A stretch of 64,000 nucleotides of DNA from Chryseobacterium viscerum (GCF_025949665.1 NZ_JAPDFT010000001.1:806001-870000), one strand, 5' to 3'. Shown: positions 43,042 to 51,262, counted from the stretch's first letter. Made by a program: numbers and translations. The notes: generated by a model not told the origin, from the letters alone.

Positions 43042-43140
43042 ATGGAACACGGGCATATTTCATTATTGAAACAGCCACGGTTCCCATTTTTATCTTTAAA
43101 AGGAAATATTCTGTTCAAGAATATCAAATATACCTCATAA
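43042..43140 (+). CDS. Candidate 32-residue basic peptide
   Basis: ATG at 43042 opens a 32-codon frame beginning MEHGHISLLKQPRFPF and ending NIKYTS. It is basic and moderately hydrophobic, with no cysteine or glycine-rich leader motif. Its TAA stop (43138-43140) touches the stem of an intrinsic terminator, and a perfect -7 element lies about 140 nt upstream. That placement is what makes it plausible. Without conservation data it may equally be a non-coding RNA. Confidence 0.35.
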   Translation: MEHGHISLLKQPRFPFLSLKGNILFKNIKYTS

Positions 43141-43166
43141 TCGGGGTTGATTGCCCGGTTTTTTTT
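43139..43166 (+). terminator. Terminator of the small orphan transcript
   Basis: AATCGGG pairs with CCCGGTT (one G-U) around an 8-nt loop, followed by eight T. Confidence 0.7.
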
Positions 43167-43186
43167 CAGTCAAGTTTTTTTAAGTG

Positions 43187-43212
43187 CAAATCCACAGACT
43201 TCTGTGGATTTG
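43187..43212. other. 12-bp perfect hairpin past the lipoprotein gene stop
   Basis: CAAATCCACAGA-CT-TCTGTGGATTTG. No clear T tract follows on the minus strand, so terminator function for the lipoprotein gene is only possible. Confidence 0.5.
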
Positions 43213-43217
43213 TGATT

Positions 43218-43427
43218 TTATTTAACCTTTGTACTGTCGGGTTTTGTTTTTGAAGTATCGGTAGCTGCCGGAGCAGGTATAGAATTAGCCACAGCAGAAT
43301 CACCCATTTTATTTCTTAAAGAATCCTTGTTGTGGGCATCTTTATATTCCTCTCTTTTTTCTTTATTCTGAGCACAACTTCCAAGGAAAAGAAGTCCAAG
43401 AACTGCTCCTATCCAGATTTTTTTCAT
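43218..43427 (-). CDS. Small lipoprotein with Ser/Thr/Asp-rich tail (1)
   Basis: From ATG 43427 it has 69 residues (an upstream in-frame ATG at 43460 would precede the signal and lies at the promoter). The lipobox is FLGSC at Cys18. A charged middle (NKEKREEYKDAHNKDS) and a tail of T, S, D, P and K ending TDTSKTKPDSTKVK follow. It resembles the second small lipoprotein 316 bp away in signal, tail style and length. Function unknown; likely outer-membrane anchored. Its promoter sits beside a heptanucleotide array. Confidence 0.75.
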   Translation of the reverse strand: MKKIWIGAVLGLLFLGSCAQNKEKREEYKDAHNKDSLRNKMGDSAVANSIPAPAATDTSKTKPDSTKVK

Positions 43428-43457
43428 AGTAGTATATTTTAAATGTTTGGTGTTAAT

Positions 43458-43465
43458 CAAATGTA
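43458..43465 (-). promoter_or_regulatory. -7 promoter element of small lipoprotein 1
   Basis: Minus strand TACATTTG, perfect TAnnTTTG, 30 nt before the ATG. The expected -33 position (about 43485) falls inside the AGATAAA array. Confidence 0.6.
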
Positions 43466-43480
43466 AGAATTTAATTAAAA

Positions 43481-43540
43481 AGATAAAAGATAAAAGATAA
43501 AAGATAAAAGATAAAAGATAAAAGATAAAAGATAAAAGAT
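43481..43540. repeat. Perfect heptanucleotide tandem array AGATAAA x8.6
   Basis: Sixty bases made of an unbroken 7-nt unit AGATAAA. Perfect identity suggests recent or ongoing copy-number change. It covers the expected -33 region of the small lipoprotein promoter. Confidence 0.95.
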
Positions 43541-43554
43541 GTTGTTATTAAAAC

Positions 43555-43620
43555 TCAATAGGGGTGGGTTTTAACCCACCTTTAAAAATAATATATAATC
43601 ACCGGCTTTAGCCAAAACCT
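43555..43620 (+). repeat. Two-hairpin intergenic repeat, copy d
   Basis: Hairpin 1 arms are GGTGGGTT and AACCCACC, then an AT-rich spacer, then CGGCTTTAGCC followed by AAAACC. Compared with copy e, two C-G pairs are replaced by T-A and one A-T by G-C, all compensated on the other arm. Confidence 0.75.
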
Positions 43621-43680
43621 GAAAATGAGCGTTTTCAAAACGAAACTTCATGATAACTCCAACATTTCTGGTTATTCAAT

Positions 43681-43714
43681 AAAAAAATCTGCAGCGCTTT
43701 CATCTGCAGATTTT
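43681..43714 (-). terminator. Terminator of small lipoprotein 2
   Basis: AAAATCTGCAG and CTGCAGATTTT form an 11-bp stem with a 9-nt loop; seven T follow on the minus strand. Confidence 0.8.
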
Positions 43715-43743
43715 CCATTTTAAATTGAACGTATATCAAAATA

Positions 43744-43965
43744 CTATTTGACAGGAGACATTACCGCAGAATCTTTTTTTATCTTGATACTGTCAGGATT
43801 TGTCATTTTTGTAGTCATAGTATCAGTGGTTGCAGGCGATACACTTTTTTGTGTATTGTCTACCGTCGCTGAATCACGGCTGCTCGATGACATTGACGAT
43901 TCTTTGGTTCCACAGCTCACTGCAAATATTCCTATTCCAATGACTGTTAGCAATAACTTTTTCAT
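43744..43965 (-). CDS. Small lipoprotein with Ser/Thr/Asp-rich tail (2)
   Basis: 73 residues. The lipobox is FAVSC at Cys18, followed by GTKESSMSSSSRDSATVDN and a tail with TTDTMTTKMTNPDSIKIKKDS. It is similar in build to small lipoprotein 1, so the two may be paralogues. It has its own terminator; no clear promoter was found. Function unknown. Confidence 0.72.
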   Translation of the reverse strand: MKKLLLTVIGIGIFAVSCGTKESSMSSSSRDSATVDNTQKSVSPATTDTMTTKMTNPDSIKIKKDSAVMSPVK

Positions 43966-44104
43966 ACTATCTTATTTTGGGGTGTATACGTATTGAAAAT
44001 CAACAATTATTCCTAAGAGGGTAAGGGAAATCGTAAAATATAGGTAAAGTTTGTTAAAAGATGTTAGGTAGCAGGTGGTAAAGGTTAGGAGTGAGGGGGA
44101 GAGT

Positions 44105-44254
44105 TATAGAGTATTAGAGTATTAGAGTATTGAAGAAGGTAAAGTACATCTTTAACTATTAATAACTTTAAATCTTAAACCTTGAACTCTAAACTTTAAA
44201 CCGTGAATTTTAACTTGTACCTTAAATCCCGAACCTTGTATCCCGCCTCCCGAA
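44105..44254. repeat. Degenerate heptad array AAcctTR with a short octamer array
   Basis: 44107-44134 holds three AGAGTATT octamers. From 44171 to 44254 the sequence divides without gaps into twelve 7-nt units (AATCTTA, AACCTTG, AACTCTA, AACTTTA, AACCGTG, AATTTTA, ACTTGTA, CCTTAAA, TCCCGAA, CCTTGTA, TCCCGCC, TCCCGAA). The units differ but stay in register, with pyrimidine-rich centres. The same phase can be followed back to about 44152. Confidence 0.7.
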
Positions 44255-44262
44255 CCCACCAC

Positions 44263-44293
44263 AAAAAAGCCCCGAAACCGAAATTCCGAGGCT
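44263..44293 (-). terminator. Terminator of pruA
   Basis: On the minus strand AGCCTCGG pairs with the TCGGGGCT arm (one T-G pair) around a loop and is followed by six T. Confidence 0.65.
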
Positions 44294-44347
44294 GTATTCA
44301 AAGAACAGACAATAATTACTCATTGCCTATTATTCATTACTTATCAA

Positions 44348-45973
44348 TTACCCAAGGTATGGATATTTGTAGTTTTTTGGAGAAACAAACGTTTCTTTTA
44401 CGCTTCTTACAGAAACCCATCTTAGAAGATTCATTTTAGAACCTGCTTTGTCATTTGTTCCTGAAGCTCTACCACCACCGAAAGGTTGTTGTCCTACTAC
44501 AGCACCTGTTGGTTTATCATTAATATAGAAGTTACCTGAAGCATTCTCTAAAGCTTTATAAGCTTCATTGATTGCGTAACGGTCTTGTGAGAATACAGAA
44601 CCTGTTAATGAATAAGGAGAAGTAGAATCTACCAGTTTCAGAGTTTCTTTCCAGTCCTGATCTTCATATACGTAGATTGATAAGATTGGGCCGAAGATCT
44701 CTTCTACCATGCTTTCGTAGTGAGGATTTATAGTTTCAATCACTGTTGGATGTACGAACCATCCTTTAGAATCGTCATATTTTCCACCGATTGCAACAGT
44801 AGCTTCACCTGAAGCATTAGCTCTATCAATATATCCTTTACATTTTTCGAAAGAATTTTTGTCAATTACTGCGTTTACGAAGTTTGAAGTATCTTCTGGA
44901 GAACCTACTTTGATAGAATTCATCTGAGTTTCCATTACTTTTTTCACGTCAGCCCAAAGAGACTTAGGTACATAGGCTCTTGAAGCAGCAGAACATTTTT
45001 GTCCCTGATATTCAAAAGCACCTCTTACCAATGCAGTAGCTACAGCTTCTACGTTAGCAGATGGGTGAGCGATTACAAAATCTTTACCACCTGTTTCTCC
45101 AACGATTCTTGGATATGTTCTGTAGTTGTGGATATTATCACCAATCATTTTCCACATTCCCTGGAATACTTTCGTAGAACCTGTGAAGTGAAGACCGGCA
45201 AAATCACGGTGTGCCAATACTTTTTCAGCAGTTTCTTTTCCATCTGTAAAGATCATGTTGATAACCCCTGCAGGAAGACCCGCTTCTGTCAATACATCCA
45301 TGATTACTTTTGCAGAATATACCTGCTTGTCAGACGGCTTCCAAACCACTACGTTTCCTAACATTGCCATACAAGTAGGAAGATTTCCGGAAATCGCTGT
45401 AAAGTTGAACGGAGTTACTGCAAAGCAGAATCCTTCTAATGGTCTGTACTCAACACGGTTCCAGATTCCATTGTCAGAAACCGGCTGCTCAGCATACATT
45501 TCTGTCATGAATTCTACGTTGAATCTTAAGAAGTCAATAAATTCACAAGCCGCATCAATTTCAGCCTGGTGTACATTTTTAGACTGCCCGATCATTGTAG
45601 CAGCATTAATTACATCTCTGTAAGGACCAGCCAAAAGATCAGCTGCCTTTAAGAAAATTGCGGCACGCTGTTCCCAGCCTAGTTCATTCCATTCCTGTTT
45701 AGCTGCCAATGCCGCGTTGATAGCGTCATCCACATGCTGCATACCACCCTGATAGTAGAAACCGAAATCATGAGCATGATCCTGTGGAGACTGAAGCTGT
45801 ACTTTTGTATCAGTTTTCACTTCTTTTCCATTGATGATCATTGGAACTTCAATCTTTTCAGCCCACATTTTTTTATAAGTGTCGATAAGGCTTTTAACTT
45901 CCGGAGATCCCGGTTCATAAGAATTTACCGGCTCATTTACCGCTAATGGTACTTGCGAAATTGCTTTTGACAT
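44348..45973 (-). CDS. pruA: L-glutamate gamma-semialdehyde dehydrogenase
   Basis: Delta-1-pyrroline-5-carboxylate dehydrogenase, the second step of proline breakdown, giving glutamate with NAD reduction. The 541 residues match the monofunctional type; there is no proline dehydrogenase domain. Motifs are FAVTPFNFTAISGNLP, the nucleotide loop GLHFTGSTKVF, the Glu in RIVGETGGKDFVIAHPSA, the catalytic Cys in RGAFEYQGQKCSAASRAYV, VEEIFGPILSIYVYED and PFGGGRASGTNDKAG. The gene is alone, with its own promoter and terminator; no putA or proline dehydrogenase gene is in the window. Confidence 0.97.
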   Translation of the reverse strand: MSKAISQVPLAVNEPVNSYEPGSPEVKSLIDTYKKMWAEKIEVPMIINGKEVKTDTKVQLQSPQDHAHDFGFYYQGGMQHVDDAINAALAAKQEWNELGWEQRAAIFLKAADLLAGPYRDVINAATMIGQSKNVHQAEIDAACEFIDFLRFNVEFMTEMYAEQPVSDNGIWNRVEYRPLEGFCFAVTPFNFTAISGNLPTCMAMLGNVVVWKPSDKQVYSAKVIMDVLTEAGLPAGVINMIFTDGKETAEKVLAHRDFAGLHFTGSTKVFQGMWKMIGDNIHNYRTYPRIVGETGGKDFVIAHPSANVEAVATALVRGAFEYQGQKCSAASRAYVPKSLWADVKKVMETQMNSIKVGSPEDTSNFVNAVIDKNSFEKCKGYIDRANASGEATVAIGGKYDDSKGWFVHPTVIETINPHYESMVEEIFGPILSIYVYEDQDWKETLKLVDSTSPYSLTGSVFSQDRYAINEAYKALENASGNFYINDKPTGAVVGQQPFGGGRASGTNDKAGSKMNLLRWVSVRSVKETFVSPKNYKYPYLG

Positions 45974-46380
45974 ATTACGTTTTATTATTTTATTAATTAA
46001 ATAAGATGTGTATACAAATTTACGATAATTATAAGGAAAGAAAAAAATACCGCCTGTTTTTATGAAATAAAGCCTATTGTTAAGTAATCGTTAATGAATA
46101 AAGGATTTTTAACATCCTGTAGTGATAATAGTAGATGTATTTATATGATCTTTTAAATAGAAGGAAAAAATGAGGAGGATAATCAGAATTATAGGAATAG
46201 GGACAATAAAATATTTGTCATAGTTCATGAGCAATGCTTAAGTGTTATAAATAAGGGATTTATCATGAAATGTTAAAATTATATAAAATTGTATTTGTTG
46301 CGATTTTGAACATTTTAAATAATCTTTTTGATAGCCAAGGTTTTAAGATTGTTCTAATTTTACACCATTATTAACAGGGT
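45974..46380. other. 407-bp divergent spacer between pruA and the small exported protein
   Basis: AT-rich with the pruA -7 element near its left end. A near-match TAATTTTA at 46355 may serve the rightward gene. Nothing else is recognisable. Confidence 0.4.
46015..46022 (-). promoter_or_regulatory. -7 promoter element of pruA
   Basis: Minus strand TAAATTTG, perfect TAnnTTTG, 41 nt before the ATG. Confidence 0.6.
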
Positions 46381-46746
46381 ATGAAAAAAAGAGTCCTATT
46401 TTTCTCTTTTGTCTTATTTTTCTCAGCATTGTGTGCAGGTCTTTTTGTACATAAAGGGAAAACTCAATCATATTCTGATATTATCTCAAAAATTAATCTC
46501 CTTCAGCAGAAATCCGATCAGCAGACCCAGCCTGAGATCTACAGTTTTTCAGATGTGCAGGATGTACAGGATTCCAATGACTGGGAGAAAGTAAAATTTG
46601 ATTACTCAATACTTGCACAGCAATGGCTTAATTATTTCTTTGCAGGCTATTCTCACAATACACGGGTTGCGGCCGTTCAAAACCGTATTTATATTACAGC
46701 ACCGAGATACATTCTGTATCACTGCCTGCAGATAGCGGGCTGCTAA
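46381..46746 (+). CDS. Small exported protein of unknown function upstream of urease
   Basis: Not recognised. 121 residues with a signal-like hydrophobic N terminus (VLFFSFVLFFSALCAGLFV, about 4-22). A polar middle rich in Q, D and S (QKSDQQTQPEIYSFSDVQDVQDS) and a C-terminal half YSILAQQWLNYFFAGYSHNTRVAAVQNRIYITAP follow, ending HCLQIAGC. The two C-terminal cysteines could form a disulfide. It lies 159 bp before ureA on the same strand, but nothing ties it to urease. Confidence 0.6.
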   Translation: MKKRVLFFSFVLFFSALCAGLFVHKGKTQSYSDIISKINLLQQKSDQQTQPEIYSFSDVQDVQDSNDWEKVKFDYSILAQQWLNYFFAGYSHNTRVAAVQNRIYITAPRYILYHCLQIAGC

Positions 46747-46905
46747 TCCCTTTTTTTAATTTTTAAATGATCTGTTATGGTTTGTATTCATGTTAATACA
46801 GATCCGTAAGAATCATTTCCCATTTTACATTTTTTTGAACATTTCTATTTGCCTTTACACAAAGGTGAACAGGATTCTGTTTGTCCAATTTTAAATAAAA
46901 ATATT

Positions 46906-47208
46906 ATGCACTTAACACCGAGAGAAACGGAGAAGCTTATGCTATTTCTGGCAGGCGAACTCGCTCTAAAAAGAAAGGCAAGAGGCCTTAAATTAAACTA
47001 CCCGGAATCAATTGCTCTGATCAGTCACTTTTTGCTTGAAGGAGCAAGAGACGGAAAAAAAGTAGCCGAACTGATGCAGGAAGGAGCAAACCTTCTTACC
47101 AAAGAAGATGTGATGCCAGGCGTTTCAGAAATGATCCACGATGTTCAGATTGAAGCAACTTTCCCGGATGGGACAAAGTTGGTAACCGTACACAACCCAA
47201 TCCGCTAA
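46906..47208 (+). CDS. ureA: Urease subunit gamma
   Basis: Smallest structural subunit of nickel urease, which splits urea into ammonia and carbamate. From ATG 46906 it has 100 residues and the canonical start [20 protein letters not shown]. The middle [22 protein letters not shown] and the end [17 protein letters not shown] are family hallmarks. An in-frame ATG 19 codons upstream exists but adds a non-conserved extension. ureB begins 11 nt after the stop. Confidence 0.97.
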   Translation: MHLTPRETEKLMLFLAGELALKRKARGLKLNYPESIALISHFLLEGARDGKKVAELMQEGANLLTKEDVMPGVSEMIHDVQIEATFPDGTKLVTVHNPIR

Positions 47209-47219
47209 TACTACTGATT

Positions 47220-47588
47220 ATGATACCAGGAGAAATTTTTGTAAAAGAAGGTACAATTATCTGCAATGAAGGCAGAGAAACTGTAAAAATAAAAGTGACA
47301 AACACAGGAGATCGTCCTATTCAGGTAGGTTCACACTTTCACTTTTTTGAAGTCAATAAAGCGATGAGCTTTGACCGCGAGAAAGCTTTCGGAAAGAGAC
47401 TGAATATTGTAGCAAGTACTGCAGTACGTTTCGAGCCAGGAGAAGAAAAAGAAGTGGAGTTGGTAGAAATAGGAGGAACCAAAAAAGCAATGGGCTTCAA
47501 TAACCTTGTTGACGGACAGGTAGATTCTGAAGAACAGAAAAAAGCAAGCCTTGCAAAAGTTGAAGAGTTAAACTTTAAAAATCACTAA
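47220..47588 (+). CDS. ureB: Urease subunit beta
   Basis: 122-residue structural subunit. Clear motifs are [70 protein letters not shown] and [10 protein letters not shown]. It lies 11 nt after ureA and 1 nt before ureC, so ureABC form one translational run. Confidence 0.97.
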   Translation: MIPGEIFVKEGTIICNEGRETVKIKVTNTGDRPIQVGSHFHFFEVNKAMSFDREKAFGKRLNIVASTAVRFEPGEEKEVELVEIGGTKKAMGFNNLVDGQVDSEEQKKASLAKVEELNFKNH

Positions 47589-47589
47589 G

Positions 47590-49311
47590 ATGAGCTTAAA
47601 CGTAGACAGAAAACAATACGCCAATATATTAGGTCCTACAGCCGGAGATAAAATCAGACTGGGAGACACTGAAATTATCATTGAAATTGAAAAAGATTTC
47701 ACTCACTACGGTGACGAAGCAGTTTTCGGAGGAGGAAAAACTGTACGTGACGGGATGGGACAGAATGTTACCGCTAAAAGAGACGAAGGTGTTCTGGATC
47801 TTTGTATTACAGGAGCTGTAATCATTGATCACTGGGGAATTGTAAAAGGTGATATCGGGATCAAAGACGGAAAAATTGTAGGAATCGGAAAAGCAGGTAA
47901 TCCTGATACGATGGATGGTGTATCTCCTAATATGATTATTGGTGCTTCAACGGAAGTTCATGGTGGAAAAGGATATATCGTAACTGCAGGAGGAATTGAC
48001 ACCCATATTCATTATATCTGTCCTCAGCAGATCGAAACATCACTTTACAGCGGAATCACTACAATGATCGGTGGCGGTACAGGTCCAAATGATGGAACTA
48101 ATGCTACCACAGTAACTCCGGGGAGATTCAACATGCAGAAAATGCTTGAAGCAGCAGAAGAATATCCTATGAATCTTGGTTTCTTCGGAAAAGGAAACTG
48201 TTCGGCAGAAGAACCTATTGAAGAGCAGGTGGAAGCAGGTGCTTTAGGGGTAAAAATTCACGAAGACTGGGGAGCAACTCCCGCAACGATTGATGCCGCA
48301 TTGAAAGTAGCGGATAAATATGACGTTCAGGTTGCCATCCACACCGATACGTTGAATGAAGGAGGATTCCTTGAAGATACCATGAGAGCAATCAACGGAA
48401 GAGTGATCCATACATTCCACACAGAAGGAGCTGGTGGAGGCCACGCACCGGATATCATTAAAGCGGCTATGTACCCCAATGTATTACCAGCTTCTACAAA
48501 CCCTACGCGTCCTTACACAGTAAATACAATCGATGAGCACTTAGATATGCTGATGGTTTGCCACCACCTGAGCAAAAATATTCCTGAGGATGTAGCGTTC
48601 GCAGATTCCCGTATTCGTCCTGAAACCATTGCAGCAGAAGATATTCTTCATGATATGGGTGTTTTCAGCATTATGAGTTCAGATTCTCAGGCGATGGGAA
48701 GACCTGGGGAAGTGATCACAAGAACATGGCAGACGGCAAGCAAAATGAAAGAGCAGAGAGGTGCTTTGGAAGAAGATCAGAATACCAATAACGATAACTA
48801 CCGTGCAAAAAGATATGTTGCTAAGTATACCATCAACCCGGCTATTGCACATGGTATTTCAGAATATGTAGGATCTCTTGAAGAAGGAAAACTGGCAGAT
48901 TTGGTAATCTGGAAACCTGCATTATTCGGAGTAAAACCGGAAATGATTGTAAAAGGAGGATTTGTAATTGCTGCTAAAATGGGAGATCCTAATGCATCTA
49001 TCCCAACGCCTCAGCCTGTTATTTACAGAAATATGTTCGGAGCCCACGGAAAAGCTAAGTTTGGGACTTGTGCCAACTTCGTTTCCCAGATCTCTATTGA
49101 TAACGGAACAATTGCTTCTTACAAGCTGGAAAAAATGATTCTTCCGGTGAAAAACTGTAGAAATATTTCCAAAAAAGATCTTATCCATAATGATAAGACT
49201 CCTTTAATTGAAGTGAATCCTGAAAACTATAAAGTAACGGTAGATGGTGAATACATCACTTGCGAACCTGCGGAAACACTTCCTTTAACACAGTTGTATT
49301 ACTTGTTCTAA
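47590..49311 (+). CDS. ureC: Urease subunit alpha (catalytic)
   Basis: 573-residue catalytic subunit holding the two nickel ions. The first pair of nickel ligands is in [14 protein letters not shown]. The carbamylated lysine is in [15 protein letters not shown], further His ligands are in [10 protein letters not shown] and [15 protein letters not shown], and the mobile flap carries the catalytic His in [24 protein letters not shown]. The Asp ligand is in [13 protein letters not shown]. Length and motifs are those of active ureases. A strong terminator follows 18 nt after the stop. Confidence 0.98.
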   Translation: MSLNVDRKQYANILGPTAGDKIRLGDTEIIIEIEKDFTHYGDEAVFGGGKTVRDGMGQNVTAKRDEGVLDLCITGAVIIDHWGIVKGDIGIKDGKIVGIGKAGNPDTMDGVSPNMIIGASTEVHGGKGYIVTAGGIDTHIHYICPQQIETSLYSGITTMIGGGTGPNDGTNATTVTPGRFNMQKMLEAAEEYPMNLGFFGKGNCSAEEPIEEQVEAGALGVKIHEDWGATPATIDAALKVADKYDVQVAIHTDTLNEGGFLEDTMRAINGRVIHTFHTEGAGGGHAPDIIKAAMYPNVLPASTNPTRPYTVNTIDEHLDMLMVCHHLSKNIPEDVAFADSRIRPETIAAEDILHDMGVFSIMSSDSQAMGRPGEVITRTWQTASKMKEQRGALEEDQNTNNDNYRAKRYVAKYTINPAIAHGISEYVGSLEEGKLADLVIWKPALFGVKPEMIVKGGFVIAAKMGDPNASIPTPQPVIYRNMFGAHGKAKFGTCANFVSQISIDNGTIASYKLEKMILPVKNCRNISKKDLIHNDKTPLIEVNPENYKVTVDGEYITCEPAETLPLTQLYYLF

Positions 49312-49328
49312 GATAAATTTTACGAATA

Positions 49329-49361
49329 AAACCTAACAGGTTTCAAAAACCTGTTAGGTTT
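49329..49361 (+). terminator. Strong terminator after ureABC
   Basis: A 15-bp perfect stem (AAACCTAACAGGTTT with AAACCTGTTAGGTTT) with a 3-nt loop and a T-rich tail separates the structural genes from the accessory block. Confidence 0.88.
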
Positions 49362-49424
49362 ATTTAACAACTAAAAAAGATTTATCAGTCCATATTTTAA
49401 AATAATTATAGAACTAAGTATAGA

Positions 49425-50072
49425 ATGAAATATTTAAATAAAACAGTTTTTTCTCTTGCCATAGCCGGTGTGTCTATGCTGTCAGGGAATCTGAATGCTC
49501 AGTTTCTGGGCGGGCACAGGCTGAAAAGCGATGAAGATGGACCAAAAGGACAGTTTATGGTCTATGGTTCCTTAGATTATTCTAAAATTACAACCCCGTC
49601 AAGCAGCAGCAGTACCGTTTCCAGTGCACCGCTTGGAGTAGGTTACTTTATCAATAATAATGATCTTATCGGGGTCAATTATGCTTACTCGCAGAATACG
49701 GTTGATCATAATGTAATATACAAACAAAATGAAGCCGGTATCTGGTATAGTCCATCCCTAATGCTTGGAAAATATTTTGTATTGATTGGCCAGGTGGATG
49801 CCCATTATGTTTGGGGACAACAGTTGTCAACAGCTGCTGACACAATGCAGAATTTTAATGGATTCCGTCTTCGTGCCTATCCTTTGATTGGGATATTATT
49901 AGGAGGAGGCTGGGCACTGAAATTCAAATTTGCAGAGCTATCCATGCTTCAGACCAAAACAAAAGAAGAAGGCTGGACGAAAAGCTATGTAGCAGGAATC
50001 AGTGGTTCCACTTTCGGGGTAGGGATTTCCAAAAACTTAGACTTCAGAAAAAAATCGAAAAATGATAATTAA
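49425..50072 (+). CDS. Outer-membrane beta-barrel protein embedded in the urease cluster
   Basis: 215 residues. A signal peptide ends at LNAQF (about 26) and a polar stretch RLKSDEDGPKGQ follows. About eight amphipathic strands come next (FMVYGSLDYSKI, APLGVGYFINNNDLIGVNYAYS, AGIWYSPSLMLGKYFVLIGQVDAHYVWG, LLGGGWALKFKFAELS, AGISGSTFGVGISKNLDF). It looks like a small OmpW/OmpA-type barrel. It lies between ureC and ureE, and its last 11 bp overlap ureE, so it is translationally coupled to the accessory genes. A pore for urea, ammonia or nickel is an attractive but unproven idea. Confidence 0.8.
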   Translation: MKYLNKTVFSLAIAGVSMLSGNLNAQFLGGHRLKSDEDGPKGQFMVYGSLDYSKITTPSSSSSTVSSAPLGVGYFINNNDLIGVNYAYSQNTVDHNVIYKQNEAGIWYSPSLMLGKYFVLIGQVDAHYVWGQQLSTAADTMQNFNGFRLRAYPLIGILLGGGWALKFKFAELSMLQTKTKEEGWTKSYVAGISGSTFGVGISKNLDFRKKSKNDN

Positions 50073-50571
50073 TCAAATCATAGGCAATCTAACTGAAAAT
50101 CCTACGGAGAAAACCATAGATTATCTTGATCTGGAATGGTTTGAAACCACCAAAAGAATCCAGCGTAAAAAAACCAGACAGGGAATTGATGTTGCGATTA
50201 AATTTCTCAGAGAAGGACAGCGTTTGCGTGAAGGAGATATTCTTTTTGAGGATGCAGAAAAAATAATTGCAATAAATGTTCTGGAAACAGAAGCTATTGT
50301 AATGTCACCTAATTCACTGCTGGAAATGGGCACGGTATGTTATGAAATCGGGAATAAACATATTCCGCTTTTTATTCAGAATGACAAAGTATTGCTTCCT
50401 TTTGAAATGCCGATGTTCAGATGGCTGGAGGCAAGCGGGTTCAAACCGGAAAAACAATCTGTGAAACTGCTGAATCTTCTTAAATCGAATGTAGAACCTC
50501 ACGGACACGGAAGTTTGGGATCAACAATCTTTACAAAAATCCTAAAAATGGCTGCCCCGAAAGATGAATAA
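50062..50571 (+). CDS. ureE: Urease accessory protein UreE
   Basis: Nickel metallochaperone delivering Ni to the UreG/UreF/UreD complex. The 169 residues contain the N-terminal peptide-binding domain (LEWFETTKRIQRKKTRQGIDVAIKF) and the C-terminal metal domain with NSLLEMGTVCYEIGNKHIPLF, MPMFRWLEASGF and PHGHGSLG. The C terminus lacks the poly-His tail of some UreE proteins; only the core histidines remain. It overlaps the barrel gene by 11 bp and ureF by 8 bp. Confidence 0.95.
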   Translation: MIINQIIGNLTENPTEKTIDYLDLEWFETTKRIQRKKTRQGIDVAIKFLREGQRLREGDILFEDAEKIIAINVLETEAIVMSPNSLLEMGTVCYEIGNKHIPLFIQNDKVLLPFEMPMFRWLEASGFKPEKQSVKLLNLLKSNVEPHGHGSLGSTIFTKILKMAAPKDE

Positions 50572-51262
50572 TATAAACATAAATTTCCTGTCAGGACTGC
50601 TTCATCTAGCAGACCCTACACTTCCCATCGGTGGTTATACCCATTCTAACGGACTTGAAACCTATGTACAGGAAAGAATTGTACATAATCTGGCAACAGC
50701 AAAAGAGTTTGTACAGAATATGCTTCAGTACAACCTTAAATTCAATGATGGAGCTTTTGTAAAACTGGCTTATAAAGCAGCAGAAAAAGGAGACTTAGAG
50801 GGGTTGATACTTCTTGATAATGAATGTAATGCGATAAAATGTCCAAAGGAAATCCGCCAGGCCAGCCAGAAACTGGGGCTCAGACTGATCAAAATTTTCA
50901 GGAGAAGAGAAAGTTTCCCTTTTATGGAAGCTTTTGAAAAAGCAGTTCAGAATAAAGAAGCCAATTCTCATTACTGTATTGTGTTCGGAGTGTATGCTTA
51001 CCTGATGAAAATTCCTTTGTACGAAGCACTTTTGGGATTCTACTATACTTCAGTTGCCGGAATGATTACCAATGCTGTAAAATTGGTTCCTCTCGGACAG
51101 CTGGACGGACAGGATATCCTGTTTTCTCTGTATCCTGTAATGGAAAAAACAGTATGGGAAACCATGGAGCTGGACAGAGATATGGTAGGACTTTGTAATA
51201 CCGCTTTTGATATCAGGTGCATGCAGCATGAAAGGCTTTATTCAAGGCTTTATATGTCATAG
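50564..51262 (+). CDS. ureF: Urease accessory protein UreF
   Basis: All-helical GTPase-modulating subunit of the urease activation complex, 232 residues. The opening LLHLADPTLPIGGYTHSNGLETYV is the UreF hallmark. IRQASQKLGLRLIKIF, YCIVFGVYAYLMKIPL and TNAVKLVPLGQLDGQDIL follow. It overlaps ureE by 8 bp. A 259-bp repeat-like spacer then separates it from ureG. Confidence 0.95.
   Translation: MNNININFLSGLLHLADPTLPIGGYTHSNGLETYVQERIVHNLATAKEFVQNMLQYNLKFNDGAFVKLAYKAAEKGDLEGLILLDNECNAIKCPKEIRQASQKLGLRLIKIFRRRESFPFMEAFEKAVQNKEANSHYCIVFGVYAYLMKIPLYEALLGFYYTSVAGMITNAVKLVPLGQLDGQDILFSLYPVMEKTVWETMELDRDMVGLCNTAFDIRCMQHERLYSRLYMS

Larger units (their letters stand above)
42816..43217. other. 402-bp spacer with an orphan promoter, a 32-codon frame and a terminator
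   Basis: It contains a perfect -7 element (42898), a 13-codon hydrophobic frame (42922-42963), a 32-codon frame (43042-43140), an intrinsic terminator (43139-43166) and a separate 12-bp hairpin (43187-43212). Together they outline a small independent transcript of about 255 nt. Confidence 0.5.

Noticed and set aside
43035-43253. 72-codon frame over the small orphan transcript
   Set aside because: It runs through an intrinsic terminator and a hairpin and overlaps the stop of the small lipoprotein gene; the 32-codon frame in another phase fits the signals better.
43481-43540. Regular array that might be a CRISPR
   Set aside because: The unit is 7 nt with no spacers between copies and no cas genes nearby; it is a simple tandem repeat.
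46849-46905. N-terminal extension of ureA
   Set aside because: UreA normally begins MHLTPRE; the added 19 residues match nothing in the family.
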